From Anaeramoeba flamelloides (lineage: Eukaryota > Metamonada > Anaeramoebidae), in the NCBI GenBank assembly GCA_027625915.1, contig JANTQA010000023.1, forward strand, positions 17,732,001 to 17,796,000: a DNA stretch of 64,000 nt. The letters are read 5' to 3'. The notes under the pieces were generated by a model. It saw only the letters and a program-made list of their open reading frames with translations. It was not told where the DNA came from and did not search any database. Below are positions 13,474 to 33,004 of this stretch, piece by piece (positions within the stretch are counted from its first letter, which is position 1; the number at the start of each line of letters is the position of its first letter). The position numbers and the translations under genes are program-made.

Positions 13474-14952
13474 ATGAACAAACCAAATCACCATTACAAA
13501 AAATATGAACAAATTCTAAATTCTAAAATTGGAAAACTCGGGAACAATTATAAGGGAAAACTATATCGACACTTAAAAAGCTATTATCATGCTAACAAAA
13601 AAGTGAGTTATCAAGCAATCACCAAAATATTGTTTGGTGAGTCTTTGTTCCTCAGGCCACAATACCCACCTTTGATTGGACCGGGCATTGTAAGCAATCA
13701 AAAATCCTTACAATTCATTGTCCCAAACAAAAGGGTTGAGCAAATAAGAAACGAATCGACTTCACCACATAGCCATTTTATGCTAAGGTTTTTAAATAAT
13801 GATGAAAACAGAAACGAACAAGTCAAAGAAAAAGAAAAAGAAAAAGAAAAAGAAAACTTGAAACAAAAAGAAAAAGAAAAAGAAACAGAAACAGAAAAAG
13901 AAACAGAAACAGAACAAGAACAAGAACAAGAACAAGAACAAGAACAAGAAAACTCAAAAGAAAACGAATTTATCAAATTCACAATTAATGACAAGAATTT
14001 CCACAAACCAATCCAAAACCCATTTCCAATAGATTTAAAATTGTTTGATCGAGAAACCAACATCATAAATTTTGAAACAAAAAGCAAGAATTTCCAAATT
14101 GTAATAGTATTTCAGCACATGTGTAAAATCGATCTAAATACCATTGTTAAAGCAATTGTGCAAAGGAAAACAATTCCAGAAGAGCAGATCAAACTTCTAT
14201 TACCAAAATATATTGCAAGCTCTACAAAAAACACACAACCACAAACAAACACAAATCCAAATTTCCTCAAAATCCAAAAAAAATTCCATATTGTTTCCCT
14301 GAAATGCCCGCTATCAAGACAACCTATAAAAGTCCCTGCGCGCAGCAAAAAGTGCACACATTTGCAGTGCTTTGATCTTGGTAACTTTTTGCTGCACTCA
14401 GAAAATACTCAAATGTGGCGCTGTCCCATTTGCAGACAGCAAGCCAAGCTTGAAGATCTTCTGATTGATGGCTACCTTAAAAGTGCCATTGAACAGAATC
14501 GCCATCTCAGTGGCGAAGGCAAATTCCAAATCTTTTGTGATGGCAAATATAATGTAATTAACTCAAACCCACAAAAGACTAAATTAGTCCTTCAGCAAAA
14601 TAGTACCTTTCAAAGACGGGGCAACAATATGAATACGAATGAGTATGAAAGTAAAAATGTGAGTGTGAATGTGAATATGAACCTAAATCGGAATATGGGT
14701 ATGACAATGAACACGAATATGAGCAATAATGAGACCTGTAATGGAAGGAAAAGAGATCTCTTGAAAATTCTGCAAGCTGAAAAAGATTTAACCACAAGCA
14801 ACTTTAATGGAATACAACAACAACGAAAAAAAAATCAAAAATTCGAGATCAAACCAAACCAACAAAATCAAATTCAGTCAACAATTGTTGCTTTAAGAAA
14901 ACTCTCAAATTGTAAATCTTTTCAATCACCAATAATAACAATTAAAAAATAA
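13474..14952 (+). CDS. SP-RING (zf-MIZ) protein, probable SUMO E3 ligase of PIAS/Siz type
   Basis: SP-RING proteins hold the SUMO-charged Ubc9 and promote transfer of SUMO to substrates, mostly in the nucleus. One uninterrupted frame of 492 residues. The SP-RING lies at about 275-345: SLKCPLSRQPIKVPAR, then KKCTHLQCFDL, then WRCPICRQQAKLEDLLIDGY. This keeps the Cys and His pattern of the family (CP...C.H..CFD...W.CP.C) and the trailing L.ID. The stretch before it, including FLKIQKKFHI, is where PINIT-type proteins have their PINIT domain, but similarity is weak. Residues about 117-160 are a KE/ETE/EQ repeat from tandem hexamers. The C-terminal third is Asn/Met-rich and probably disordered. 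No SAP domain is visible. The ATG at 13474 is used; an earlier TTG at 13453 is not a credible start. SP-RINGs also occur in Mms21 and Zmiz proteins, so the subfamily is open. Confidence 0.9.
   Translation: MNKPNHHYKKYEQILNSKIGKLGNNYKGKLYRHLKSYYHANKKVSYQAITKILFGESLFLRPQYPPLIGPGIVSNQKSLQFIVPNKRVEQIRNESTSPHSHFMLRFLNNDENRNEQVKEKEKEKEKENLKQKEKEKETETEKETETEQEQEQEQEQEQENSKENEFIKFTINDKNFHKPIQNPFPIDLKLFDRETNIINFETKSKNFQIVIVFQHMCKIDLNTIVKAIVQRKTIPEEQIKLLLPKYIASSTKNTQPQTNTNPNFLKIQKKFHIVSLKCPLSRQPIKVPARSKKCTHLQCFDLGNFLLHSENTQMWRCPICRQQAKLEDLLIDGYLKSAIEQNRHLSGEGKFQIFCDGKYNVINSNPQKTKLVLQQNSTFQRRGNNMNTNEYESKNVSVNVNMNLNRNMGMTMNTNMSNNETCNGRKRDLLKILQAEKDLTTSNFNGIQQQRKKNQKFEIKPNQQNQIQSTIVALRKLSNCKSFQSPIITIKK
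13822..13950 (+). repeat. Coding hexamer repeat (KE, TE, QE)
   Basis: Tandem GAAAAA/GAAACA/GAACAA units inside the SP-RING gene encode alternating Glu with Lys, Thr or Gln. It looks like microsatellite-type expansion kept in frame. The serine/cysteine-rich frame on the other strand is a shadow. Confidence 0.8.
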
Positions 14953-16562
14953 ACAAAAAATTTTTTTTCTTTTCTTCTTCTTTCCTCTTTTCTCTTCCCC
15001 CCACCTGTTCCTCTTTTTTTTAAACTTACTTATTGGTGGTTAGTTGTTATTCTTTCTCTTTTTTTTTTTATATACAAATTCTTTTTTTTTGTTATTAAAC
15101 CAAACATTCTTGTTATAATAGTTTAAATTGTAATTAAATTTAAATAAATTTTTTTATATTCTTTTTTTTTTTAAATTTGGTCTTTCCATTCAATTTTTCT
15201 TCGACTGCTGTTTATTTAAATTGTTTGTTTTCTGTTTTAAATTATTTTTTCTATTTTATAAAAGGCAAAATATTCAAATTTATCAAAAAAACTGGGGAAA
15301 TTTAAAACATCATTTTTTGTACTGTGTATTCTTCGATCCTTTCCATTTTTTCAAATTTCTAATACTTGATACAAACTTTTCTAAGACAAAAAAGGGTAAA
15401 AAAAAAACACCAAAATAAAAGAAATTTTTGAATTCAATTTCCATTTTTATATTGAATCAATAAATCTTTACTTTTCAGATGATTTTATTTTGAAGAACAG
15501 TTCAACAATCAACTAATTTTTGGAAGGTTTCTTTACATTAAAAACAATCCAATTATTTCTTGAAAATGAGCTGGAAAAATGTCAAAATGAACGAAAAAGT
15601 TTAAAACATTTTTTAGATTTTCACATTTTCATACATCAATAATTTTAATCCATTGTTCATAACCTAATTATAACAAGACTAAATATAAAAAACCATTATA
15701 AATTTTGTTTCTGTCGAAGTGAACCAAAAAATTTCTTTCAAATATCAATTATTTTGTATAATTGATCTTTGAAAAACAAAGAAAAAATAAGGAGAATAAT
15801 CAACACTGATGAATAGCTGATATCCTTATGAAGTAAATCAAACAAATCAATGAATATATTTTCTTAAAAATTGAAAAACCTCAAATTCTATGTTTACACC
15901 TATTGAGAAAAGCAACAATGCTGATTTTAATTTTCATTGAAGATCAAATAAAAATCCCAATAGAAATGAATATGATTTTTCTACAATCATTTTCACTGTT
16001 TCAATAACATTAGAATAACACTTTTTTACCAAGTGGCTATAGATCTTGCAATAAAAAAAAAAAATTTGCAAAAGAATTATGCTTATAGATTTAAAAAAAG
16101 AAACAGGGCAGTCAAAAAAAACAAAAAAAAAGAAAAAATCAAAAATGTGATTTCAATTTTGAAATTTCCCAAATTATAATTTTTTCATCTAATATCAATT
16201 CAAACCCTTTAAACACATCTAATTCGCCCATTACAACACCCCACCCCCTTGACTGGACAATACTTTAGATTAGAGTAAAAAGAATTATATGATATAAATA
16301 TGATTTTTTTTTGTTTTTTATTAAAATAATATTGCAATCTACAATAAATTTTATTATAATATATATTAAAAAAAAAAAGAGAGAGAGAAAGAAAGAGATA
16401 AAAGATAAGAAAAGATTGAGAATTTTTCCTGTATTTATATCTAAGGTTAATAATACGAATAAATATTTTTTTTTTTTTTTTTTTTCAAATTTTAGTGTTT
16501 TTGGATCATAATTATTTCAAATGATCCAAAATTAAAAATAAAAAAAGAAGGTTTAAAAAATT
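14953..16562. other. No gene recognised
   Basis: Spacer between convergent genes (SP-RING on plus, RMC1 on minus). Pyrimidine-rich at first, then AT-rich with poly-A and a GA-rich patch near 16370-16410. It likely holds both 3' untranslated regions. Confidence 0.3.
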
Positions 16563-24740
<8,178 letters not shown>

Positions 24741-24917
24741 TCATAAAAGCAATTGAATTTGATTTCAACCAAAAAAAAAGAAAAATAACTATTCCTGATT
24801 TGGAATTTTGTTTGGGCGATTGAAATTCGAAATAGTTGGTTTTTAATCAGAGTTGAATAAGTTTGTTGGTTAGAAAGTGGAAAGTAATTAGTACTCAAAA
24901 CAATAAATGATTAAATA
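24741..24917. promoter_or_regulatory. Likely 5' flank of RMC1 (position only)
   Basis: The 177 bp between the RMC1 start codon and the fold-back element must hold the proximal promoter if exon 1 is right. No motif was recognised. The fold-back sits immediately upstream. Confidence 0.3.
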
Positions 24918-25783
24918 CTGATAAATTCTAATAAATTTCAAAAAATTTTTAGTTCTATTTTCATTTTGATAAATCTTTGAACTATTTCTTATCAAACAGT
25001 CCAGTTAAAAGAATATATTGAAGAACAACTAATTTTACAGAGTTTCTGAACACTTGACTTCAGAAAATGCTTTATTCAAAGTTAAGTATAAAAATTTCAA
25101 ATTGGAAAATCAATTAAAAATTTCCAAACATAAATGGAAAATCAAGTAACTGTTGAGAGAAAAATGTTGTTGAGAGAAAAATCGTTGGACACAATTTTTA
25201 ATTGAGAACCTTAGTAAAATTGAAAATCAAATCCTATTTATAACTAGGTGAAATTTATATAAATACAGGTTTAAGTGTGTTAAAAGTTCAGTAATCTGTG
25301 GTGTGTGTAGAATACTCATTTGAATGGTTGATAACTAAAGTAGATCAAGCTATTTTAACAAAAATCTTCATTTTAGTAAAGTTTACTATTAATTCTGAAA
25401 ATAGTAATTTTTAGACTTGATTTAGATTATAAGAGATAAGGTTTTGAAAGGGTAGAATTACATTAATCGTTATTCTAATAAGTAGATTATTGTTATTTTC
25501 TTTAGTTATTTCACAAACGATTGAAATTAAAAATCATTTTTCTCTCAACAGTTACTTGATTTTCCATTTATGTTTGGAAATTTTTAATTGATTTTCCTAT
25601 TTGAAATTTTTATACTTAACTTTGAATAAAGCATTTTCTGAAGTCAAGTGTTCAGAAACTCTGTAAAATTAGTTGTTCTTCAATATATTCTTTTAACTGG
25701 ACTGTTTGATAAGAAATAGTTCAAAGATTTATCAAAATGAAAATAGAACTAAAAATTTTTTGAAATTTATTAGAATTTATCAG
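24918..25783. mobile_element. Fold-back element with 249-bp inverted arms
   Basis: Arms 24918-25166 and 25535-25783 are inverse copies of the same length. I found one substitution (near 25102 against its partner) by reading them side by side. TA dinucleotides stand on both sides (24916-24917 and 25784-25785), as for Tc1/mariner-type elements, and the ends start CTGATAAATTCTAATAAATT. The 368-bp centre is related to family D elements (AATCCTATTTATAACTAG, AAAAGTTCAGT). No transposase frame. The near-identity of the arms implies youth or gene conversion. A transcript would fold into a long duplex. Confidence 0.85.
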
Positions 25784-25810
25784 TAATAATTGGTAGTATC
25801 GAATAATATA

Positions 25811-26326
25811 CTCAACATGAAAATAATCTTTTAAATGATACTTTTTATAATTTTTATATTTGAGAAATTGTTTTTAATTGTGAATATTAGGGAAATTGGT
25901 TTAATGATTTCATCTATTTAAGGATCAAATTCTTAAAATTATAACTCATCACTTAATATAATGATGATTAATTAAATTATACTCCTCTTCAAAAAAAGAT
26001 TCAATCAATAAAAAAACTAAGAATTAAAAATTATTATTTTCCAACTTCTTAACAAACCTCTATAAAATTTCTATTGTTTATTCAAAATATGTAGATCTAC
26101 GGAGGTTATCAAATAATTAAATAGCTATTCTATAAACACGTAACTTTAATGAACTATTTGGTAGGTTTATTACCGAGTTCATAATAAAATTGGGCTATTT
26201 ATAAAAAGGATTTGATTTTAATAAAGGAAATTGCACAAGAATTTTTCTAATATTCACAATTAAAAACAATTTCTCAAATATTAAAAATAGAAAAAGTATC
26301 ATTTAAAATATTATTTTCATGTCCAT
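25811..26326. mobile_element. Family D inverted-repeat element, copy next to the fold-back
   Basis: 516 bp between TA dinucleotides (25809-25810 and 26327-26328). The inverted ends share CATGAAAATAATNTTTTAAA, then ATTTGAGAAATTG, TTTTTAATTGTGAATATTAG. The core carries GGTTTATTACCGAGTTCAT and GTAGATCTACGG. Related copies are at about 1.5 kb and 43 kb, and in the centre of the adjacent fold-back. Confidence 0.75.
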
Positions 26327-27030
26327 TATTTTTTTCAATAGTACACAGCAAAGAAAAACTTATATTTTTGAAGGACTTTGTTTGATCTCAGGTGGTATTT
26401 TTACAAAAAATGGGAATTAATTTGGATTTTCTTTTTCTTTTTTTTTCTTTAAATAAATAGGGGTTTTAAAGAAAAAGAGGTTAATAGAATTCTCAATTTA
26501 TTTGTTTTGGATTTTTTGGTTTCCAATTTAGGAATAATTTTGGGATCTAAGAATCCTCAATAATAATTAGATATATGTGAATTTGAAAAAAAAAACAAAT
26601 ATATTGAAATGTAATCAAATTTAAATTTCAAATACTAGCAAATTTTAAACAAAATACTCAAAGATGCTTCGATTTTATTCCACCCAGTCGATTTTTATTG
26701 TTTGGTATTTATATGATATTTGGTGATTGTTAGATTTTCTATTTTTGAAAAGATGATTGTATTTCTTATTTTTCTTTCCTACCATGAAACTATTTTTCAA
26801 TCATTGAAAAAGATGTTTCAAAACCAAACCAAATAAAAAATTAGAGATACAACTTGAATATGTAGGAAACTTTGAGTAATTATCAATATAATTAGTATTT
26901 TTTTTCTTCTTTTTTAACAAGTAATTTTAGTTCAACGTAAATATGAGTTTTTTAAATAAAATAATTGTTAGTATGATCTCTTTTATTGAAAATGTGCCGT
27001 GGAAATTGATTTCATTTAATTTGATCTATA
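26327..27030. other. No feature recognised
   Basis: AT-rich spacer between two inverted-repeat elements. No coding signal. Confidence 0.3.
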
Positions 27031-27432
27031 CAGTCTTTCCCAAGGCTACCATGAATTTTTTTCAATTTCAAAATTTGATGTTGATATAGATTTTTACATC
27101 TTAGAATCTAAAAATCAGAAAGCTCATATTGAAATAATTTTTTCAGAAATGGGTTGGTCTGAAAAATAATCTCATAATATGATCGTAAAAAAAATACATT
27201 TTTTTCAGAAGAAATTTTAGTTCGTTTCTTAATGGATTTTTGAAGTTTAGAGTCATTTTGGGTTTTGAAAATTTATTTTTTGAAAATCAGAAAAAATTCT
27301 TGAATATTGGCTCATTTAAGGAATTTTTTTTTTTCAATATGAGCTTTATTATTCCCATATTCTTAGTTTGTAAAAATCTTTCAACACTAAATTTTGATAT
27401 TGTAAAATTTCATGGTAGCCTTGGATAGACTG
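27031..27432. mobile_element. TA-flanked inverted-repeat element, family A, copy 1
   Basis: 402 bp between TA dinucleotides (27029-27030 and 27433-27434). The ends begin CAGTCTTTCCCAAGGCTACC at left and CAGTCTATCCAAGGCTACC read inward from the right. The inside includes AGAGTCATTTTGG, ATTTATTTTTTGAAAATCAG and AAAAAATTCTTGA, all shared with the copies at 38.1 and 63.5 kb. CAGT-type ends and TA flanks fit a non-autonomous Tc1/mariner-type element. Confidence 0.85.
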
Positions 27433-28190
27433 TAATTCATTATAAATCCTTTAATTAAAATTATTATATATTTTTTTCTTCATGAATAAAAAAAGGACAA
27501 TATATAATATATGAGAACCTAGCAAAAGTATCTGTTAACAGGTTGTAAATAATATATATATTCAAAATATATCTTCCAAACAACCGTGGGAGGTGAAAGA
27601 AAAAGAATTTGATGAATAATTGGAAAAAAGTAGAATCCAAAAACAAATTATGAATTAAAGGTAATAATTAAATAAAATTATACAACTGTATTCGATTAAT
27701 GTTCAATATTAAAAAAAATGTAATATAAAAAAACTATATATATATATATATATATTATTATTATTATATTTAATAAAATTTAAAACAAATACAAAATTTA
27801 GTGAAGAATAAAAGTAATAATGAAACATTTTTACATTAAAATTTAAAAAAATAAATAATTAAAGTAAAATAAAGAAAAAGTAAATAGATTATAAATATAT
27901 AATTTTTTATCTAAAATATAATTCAGCATTATTTTCTTAAAAGTATTTTAAGATAAGAAATGGATTTTAATGATGTTCATTTACGATTATTTGAATTAAA
28001 ATGTCATGAAAATTTTTTTACAAAAAAAGAAAAATGGAAATTTGAAATAGTGCTGACCTTTTCCAATATTTCCAAAATTTTTTTAAAGACAAATATTTTG
28101 AAAAAAAAAACGATCTAAAGAACACTATTTCAAATGAGTTTGAATATTTTTTATCTTTGCTTTGATCAATTACAATATCAAATCTTATTA
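27433..28190. other. No gene recognised
   Basis: AT-rich 3' flank of the RhoGEF gene. Contains a short TA microsatellite near 27737-27755. Confidence 0.3.
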
Positions 28191-30011
28191 TTATTTTTTT
28201 TTTTTCTTTTTTGCTTTTTCTTTAATTTTTTTTTGTTTTTCTTTTTCTTTTAATTTCTTTAATTTTTCTTTTTCTTTTAATTTTTTTATTTTTTCTTTTT
28301 CTTTTTCTTTTAATTTCTTTAGTTTTTCTTTTTCTTTTATTTTTTTTTCTTTTTCCTTTTTCTTTCTTTCTTCTTCTTTTCCCCTTTTCTTTCTTTCTTC
28401 TTCCTTTTCCTTTTCATTTTTCATTTTAGTTATTTCTTTATCTTTTTGTTGATTTTCTTTTATTTCTCTTTTAGTCATTCTTCTCGTGGCTTTCTTTTGT
28501 AACTCTTTTGTATTTTTTTCAGTTTCTTTGTTTTCATTTGGTTTTTTCTCCAAAATTTTCATGAAGATTGATTGTTTTCTGTTTTTCACATCTGAAACGA
28601 TTTCCTTCTCTTTCCCCCGTTTTTTTTCTTTTTCTATAATTTTGGACATTTTTCTACTGATTTTCTTTTCAGTTTTTGTGTCGTTTCTCCCCTTTTCAAT
28701 TTCTTTTTTCGTGATTTTTGATCTTGAAATAAAGGACTTTCTTGCAGATTTTGATTTGGTGTGTCCCTTCGCTTGTGGTTTTACTTTATCTTTTTCTTTT
28801 TCATTTTTGTTTCCGTTTCCATTTCCGTTTTCAATTTTCTGTTTCTTTTTCTTCTCCTTATTTGATTTTTTATTTTCCAAAAATTGTACCCCACGAATCG
28901 TTCCCCGAACATGGATTATACTCTTTTTTAATTGGCTCATAAATGCCTTTAGAGTTTTTAATTCTGCAAAGCGGTAATTGTCATAATCAATGCCATCTGC
29001 TCGAAAACCAAAATTGCTCTTGTTTTGAGGTGCGTTCTTGTTCTGATTGAAACGAGTCATTTTTAATAAATCCACGACAGCAACAATTTGGTCTCTTCTC
29101 GAAAACGATTTACAAATCAGAAGCAGATCATTGAATAAGTAAAAGACATAAGACTTTTTATTGTCGTCAACACAAATTACTGAGTATTCATTTGAATACA
29201 GCCTTGAAGGTGAGACTAAATTTAATTCAAATTTGGCAATTGAGTTCTTGTCTAGCCTTGAGTTAATATCTGTAAGCCGAGACAAATTCTCTACTCTCCT
29301 TTTTGTTTCGTTGACTTGATCTGTCACACCTTTGATGCTTTTTAAAGACTTTTGTAAATCTTGATAATCTTTATGCCGGAATGGTGTGCTGTATTTTAAC
29401 AATTCTTGCAAGAGCATGACATAGCGGGGCAGCCTTTGTACGGGCATGATCAAAATTGAGGGCAAGGACAAAAAGGAATTTGAAGTGAGTTGTTGCGTTT
29501 GCTCTTCTTCTTTTCTTTTGATCTCTGCCTCTCTTGTTTTGTCCAAAAATTTTCCAAATTTTTTGTTCTTCGAGCTTAATTGGTTATAGAGATCCATCGA
29601 CTGTTCAAAACGATTAACAAAAGTTGTGTACACTTTCAAGAACTGTGAAAAGGTCAAAAAAATTGGGCCAATTTGAGTGTTTGGGGTATACGCCTCGAAC
29701 TTCTCTTGAAGCTGGCTGAGTAATTTCGAATTATATTGATAAATGATCTCGATGCCGGGGAACAAGGACTTCAATTCCTCATTGCCGATTACCTTTTGGG
29801 CTTTCAGTGGCCCCATGTACTCATGAACTAAGACGGTCAAATAAGACACATACGTTTCTTCAGTTGTCAGGATCTCCATGGCAATTTTTTTTCTTTTGAC
29901 TTCACGTTTATGCAGCCTTTTGTAAAGGTGTGATCGAAGCTTGCTTTGTAACTGAACAAATTGTGGGATTTCTTTTCTTGTTACTTTAAGTTTGGAATTA
30001 TCAGCTCCCAT
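28191..30011 (-). CDS. RhoGEF (DH-PH) with N-myristoylation-like start and long KEKE tail
   Basis: Dbl-family proteins load GTP onto Rho/Rac GTPases and so steer actin. Single exon, 606 residues. The DH domain spans about 40-240: the first helix KKIAMEILTTEETYVSYL (CR1), and the CR3 stretch SILIMPVQRLPRYVMLLQEL (185-204), the most conserved part of DH domains. About 250-370 fits a PH domain: FELNLVSPSRLYS, KSYVFYLFNDLLLICK and a final helix with LKTLKAFMSQLKKS. Residues 371-606 are nearly all K, E, R and N and are likely disordered. The protein begins MGADNS, which fits the N-myristoylation pattern (Gly2, small residue at 6), so membrane attachment is plausible. The ATG at 30011 is the first in frame and stops lie close upstream. 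The many Phe/Ser-rich plus-strand frames here are shadows. Confidence 0.93.
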   Translation of the reverse strand: MGADNSKLKVTRKEIPQFVQLQSKLRSHLYKRLHKREVKRKKIAMEILTTEETYVSYLTVLVHEYMGPLKAQKVIGNEELKSLFPGIEIIYQYNSKLLSQLQEKFEAYTPNTQIGPIFLTFSQFLKVYTTFVNRFEQSMDLYNQLSSKNKKFGKFLDKTREAEIKRKEEEQTQQLTSNSFLSLPSILIMPVQRLPRYVMLLQELLKYSTPFRHKDYQDLQKSLKSIKGVTDQVNETKRRVENLSRLTDINSRLDKNSIAKFELNLVSPSRLYSNEYSVICVDDNKKSYVFYLFNDLLLICKSFSRRDQIVAVVDLLKMTRFNQNKNAPQNKSNFGFRADGIDYDNYRFAELKTLKAFMSQLKKSIIHVRGTIRGVQFLENKKSNKEKKKKQKIENGNGNGNKNEKEKDKVKPQAKGHTKSKSARKSFISRSKITKKEIEKGRNDTKTEKKISRKMSKIIEKEKKRGKEKEIVSDVKNRKQSIFMKILEKKPNENKETEKNTKELQKKATRRMTKREIKENQQKDKEITKMKNEKEKEEERKKRGKEEERKKKEKEKKIKEKEKLKKLKEKEKEKIKKLKEKEKLKKLKEKEKQKKIKEKAKKKKKK

Positions 30012-32002
30012 GATTTACTTTTGTATTAACTTTCAAATAATAAAAGAAGTGAAAAATGAAAATAAAATGTTTGTTGGAAAATAATTTTTTTTAAAAGATT
30101 TGGAGAAAAATATTTTTTTTTTGAACAATTTTCCCATTTTTTTTAGTTTTTTGGACATTTAGCATCTTTTCAAAATTTACAAAGAAGAAAACCTTTTTGT
30201 TAAAAAAAAATATTACCTCTGATTAGTATCCAGTTGTTGAAAAATCTCTACCAAGCAAAGATCTTTGATTCTACAACCAAAAATGTATTACAAAATTTTT
30301 TGGAATAATATTTTATAAAACTATTTTTATTAATTTTCTCTGTTCTTTTTTGAAACCTCTGACTTCTTGACTTGAAATAAAATAAATGACATAAAATCTG
30401 GGAATAAAGGGAAAATTGGTTGAGGATTCTAAAAACTACAAAATCGAATTTTTGATCAAACTTTTTTTTTTTTTTTTTGTTTATCTTTCTTTAATTTTCC
30501 TTGAATCGTCAACTTTTTTGAACCCAACTTGGTTCAAGTTCAATATAACATTTTAACAATAGTAATTTCAAAATTCTGAGAAAAAAAAACAAGTTTTATT
30601 CGCAGCTAGATATTTCAAATATAATGTGACAAAATCATTAATTAGGATAGTTATTCGAAAAAAAACCAATAAAGTAAAAAACAGTATGAATAATAAATTT
30701 TCTGTACATTTTTTTGTTTAAAGGTTGCTAGAACTTAAAAAAAATCTTCAAGTAAATTTAAGAGCAAATTCCAAAAATTTTTAATTGATATTTGTATTTG
30801 AAATAGAATCAAAAAATGTCTACTACAAAAAAAAAGGACTTATTTCAAAGATATTTTGCAAAAAGAATTATTGTTTTTAAAAAGTTTGATCAATTTTTCC
30901 CAAATTTTTGATAAAGTTCAAAATCCAACATATTTCTGAATTATTTAAAAAAAATTATTTTCTTTGAAAGAAAAAAGAAATCTTATTGTTGAAAAAGAGA
31001 GGATCAAAAATCAACTTAAGGGAGTATCTACACCATAAGAAATGAAAAAAAATTGAGACAGATGAGAGAAGAGTATTTTATTTGAGTGGTGTGTGATAGT
31101 AGATTCTCTAAAAATTGTTTTAAAAAAAGTATTTGATATCTTTATTTTATAATGTTCAACAATAAAAAAAAAAGAGATAAGAATCCATAAAATTGTTTTG
31201 ATTTTTTTTTTTTTTTATTTAAATTATTTTTTTTTGCTTGAAGATAATTTTAGATCTTTTGAATATAATTTATAGCTATTTTGTGGTTTATAATTGATAA
31301 AATATAATCATATTCACTTCCCCAATTCCACCTAATCCAAGTACTTATAATCTTAACCAGTAATGTTTTGGGATAATTATAATTTTTTTGGAATACTTCT
31401 AACTGTTAAAGCCCTATTGGTATTTCCTTTTTTGCTTTTCTCGGTTATAATGTTATTATTCTTTTTAAACAAAATCTATTTATCCAAAATATCACTAATA
31501 AAAAAATCTTCCTTATTACTTTATTTTGTCATGAAAAAAAAATTCAAAAATGATGAATAAATAAAAAATGATGAAAAAATGAAATTCCATAATAGAATGT
31601 TGAGATAAGGATAAAAGATAAGTCATTCAACATTCGAAACATTATTTTAAGTAATTCAACTCAACATTCTATTGTGGCAATTTCTTTGAGCCTTTGAAAA
31701 AAAAATTTAAAAAATCTAATGAATGAAGTTCTTTAAATTATAAAAATCAATGAGGTACAACCAAAGTAAAAAATGTTATTTTCTGATCCTCTTCAAATTT
31801 CAAAAAAGTTAAAATTTTAGCTTTATCGTGGCTACTCCCTTAAATAAAAAAAAACAAATAAAAATAAGTTATCCAAACAAGAGATTAATTTTATATCTTT
31901 TTGATTTGGTTAGATAACAGTCAAGCACTGTGCTGGTGTTTGAACAATAAAGGAAAAGCACAAATGTTTTCCATTTTCCATCCTTTTTCTTTCAAAAATA
32001 TA
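30012..32002. other. No gene recognised
   Basis: AT-rich 5' flank of the RhoGEF gene and beyond. Near 31560-31680, AATTCCATAATAGAATGTTGA and CAACATTCTATTGTGGCAATTT form an imperfect inverted pair about 70 bp apart, with TCATTCAACATTCGAAACATT between them. A larger element was not defined. Confidence 0.3.
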
Positions 32003-32484
32003 ATGTTGTTAAAATAAAGTGTGCAGAAAAGTATAATCCGTGTTTCAAAATAAAAAAAGTATTTTTTTTCTCAAGGAGACCTATACATCAAAGGGTCAAA
32101 GAAACTGGTAATAAATCCTTATTAAATATTGTATTGTTTTCTTAAATTTCTATTATTTAAATAGAAATTTTAAAATAAGGATCAAATTACAAAAGTTATT
32201 TCAAAAAATAAAGGGAATTTTCACGAAAATTTTAATTATCTTAAAAATAAAAATTTCAAAAAAATTGAGAATTAAAAATAGTAAGAAAAATTTTAAATAA
32301 ATTGCATTAATAAATTAAATTTCACTCAAAATATCAAGGAGTTTAATTTCAAAATTGATTTTAACTTAGGTATACTATCTGGTCGGTGAATTATATGTTA
32401 CATTATAACAAGAAGAAAAAAAAAGCATGATTATATTTCAAAACAAGGATTATAGTTGTTATGAATGCATTATTTTGATCACTG
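32003..32484. mobile_element. TA-flanked inverted-repeat element, family B, copy 2
   Basis: About 482 bp, opposite in orientation to the 6.8-kb copy. The right end read inward is CAGTGATCAAAATAATGC, the same as the left end of copy 1, with TA at 32485-32486. The left end reads ATGTTGTTAAAATAAAG. The interior shares AGACCTATACAT and the AAAGAAAC words. No coding capacity. Confidence 0.75.
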
Positions 32485-33004
32485 TAGTTTTCTAAAAAAT
32501 AAATTCCAATTTTTACACTTCTTTTGTTTATTTTTCCCTAATTTTCAAAGTATATAGTATATTTGGATCAAACAAAGAATCCGAAATTAAATTTTGAGAA
32601 TTGGAAATATATTCCGTTGAAATTTCATCCTATTTGATTTTTAATTCCAGTTTATTAATTCTATAAAATAACTTAATTCTAATAATTTTTCTCAATCTAT
32701 TTTTGGTCTGATAAATTGCATGGATATAAAGCTGATTTGTATCTAATCCTACTATTTATCTACTCATTATTTATACTTTTTAAGTTAAAATAGTTAATTA
32801 ACCTAATGAAACTCAAAGCATATGATTCTATTTTTATTCAAACTTTCTTAATATGGCCGTATAGTAATATAAATGAAGTTTTAATAATATTAATAATAAT
32901 AATATTTTCTAAAATTTGATCAAATATCATACATAAAGAAATAGTTATGAATCTTAAGGATTAAATAAATAAAAATATAATAAATAAAAAACTAAACCCC
33001 AATT
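32485..33004. other. No feature recognised
   Basis: AT-rich spacer without coding signal. Confidence 0.3.

Noticed and set aside
28162-28977. Plus-strand Phe/Ser-rich frames
   Set aside because: They are the reverse of the KEKE tail of the RhoGEF.
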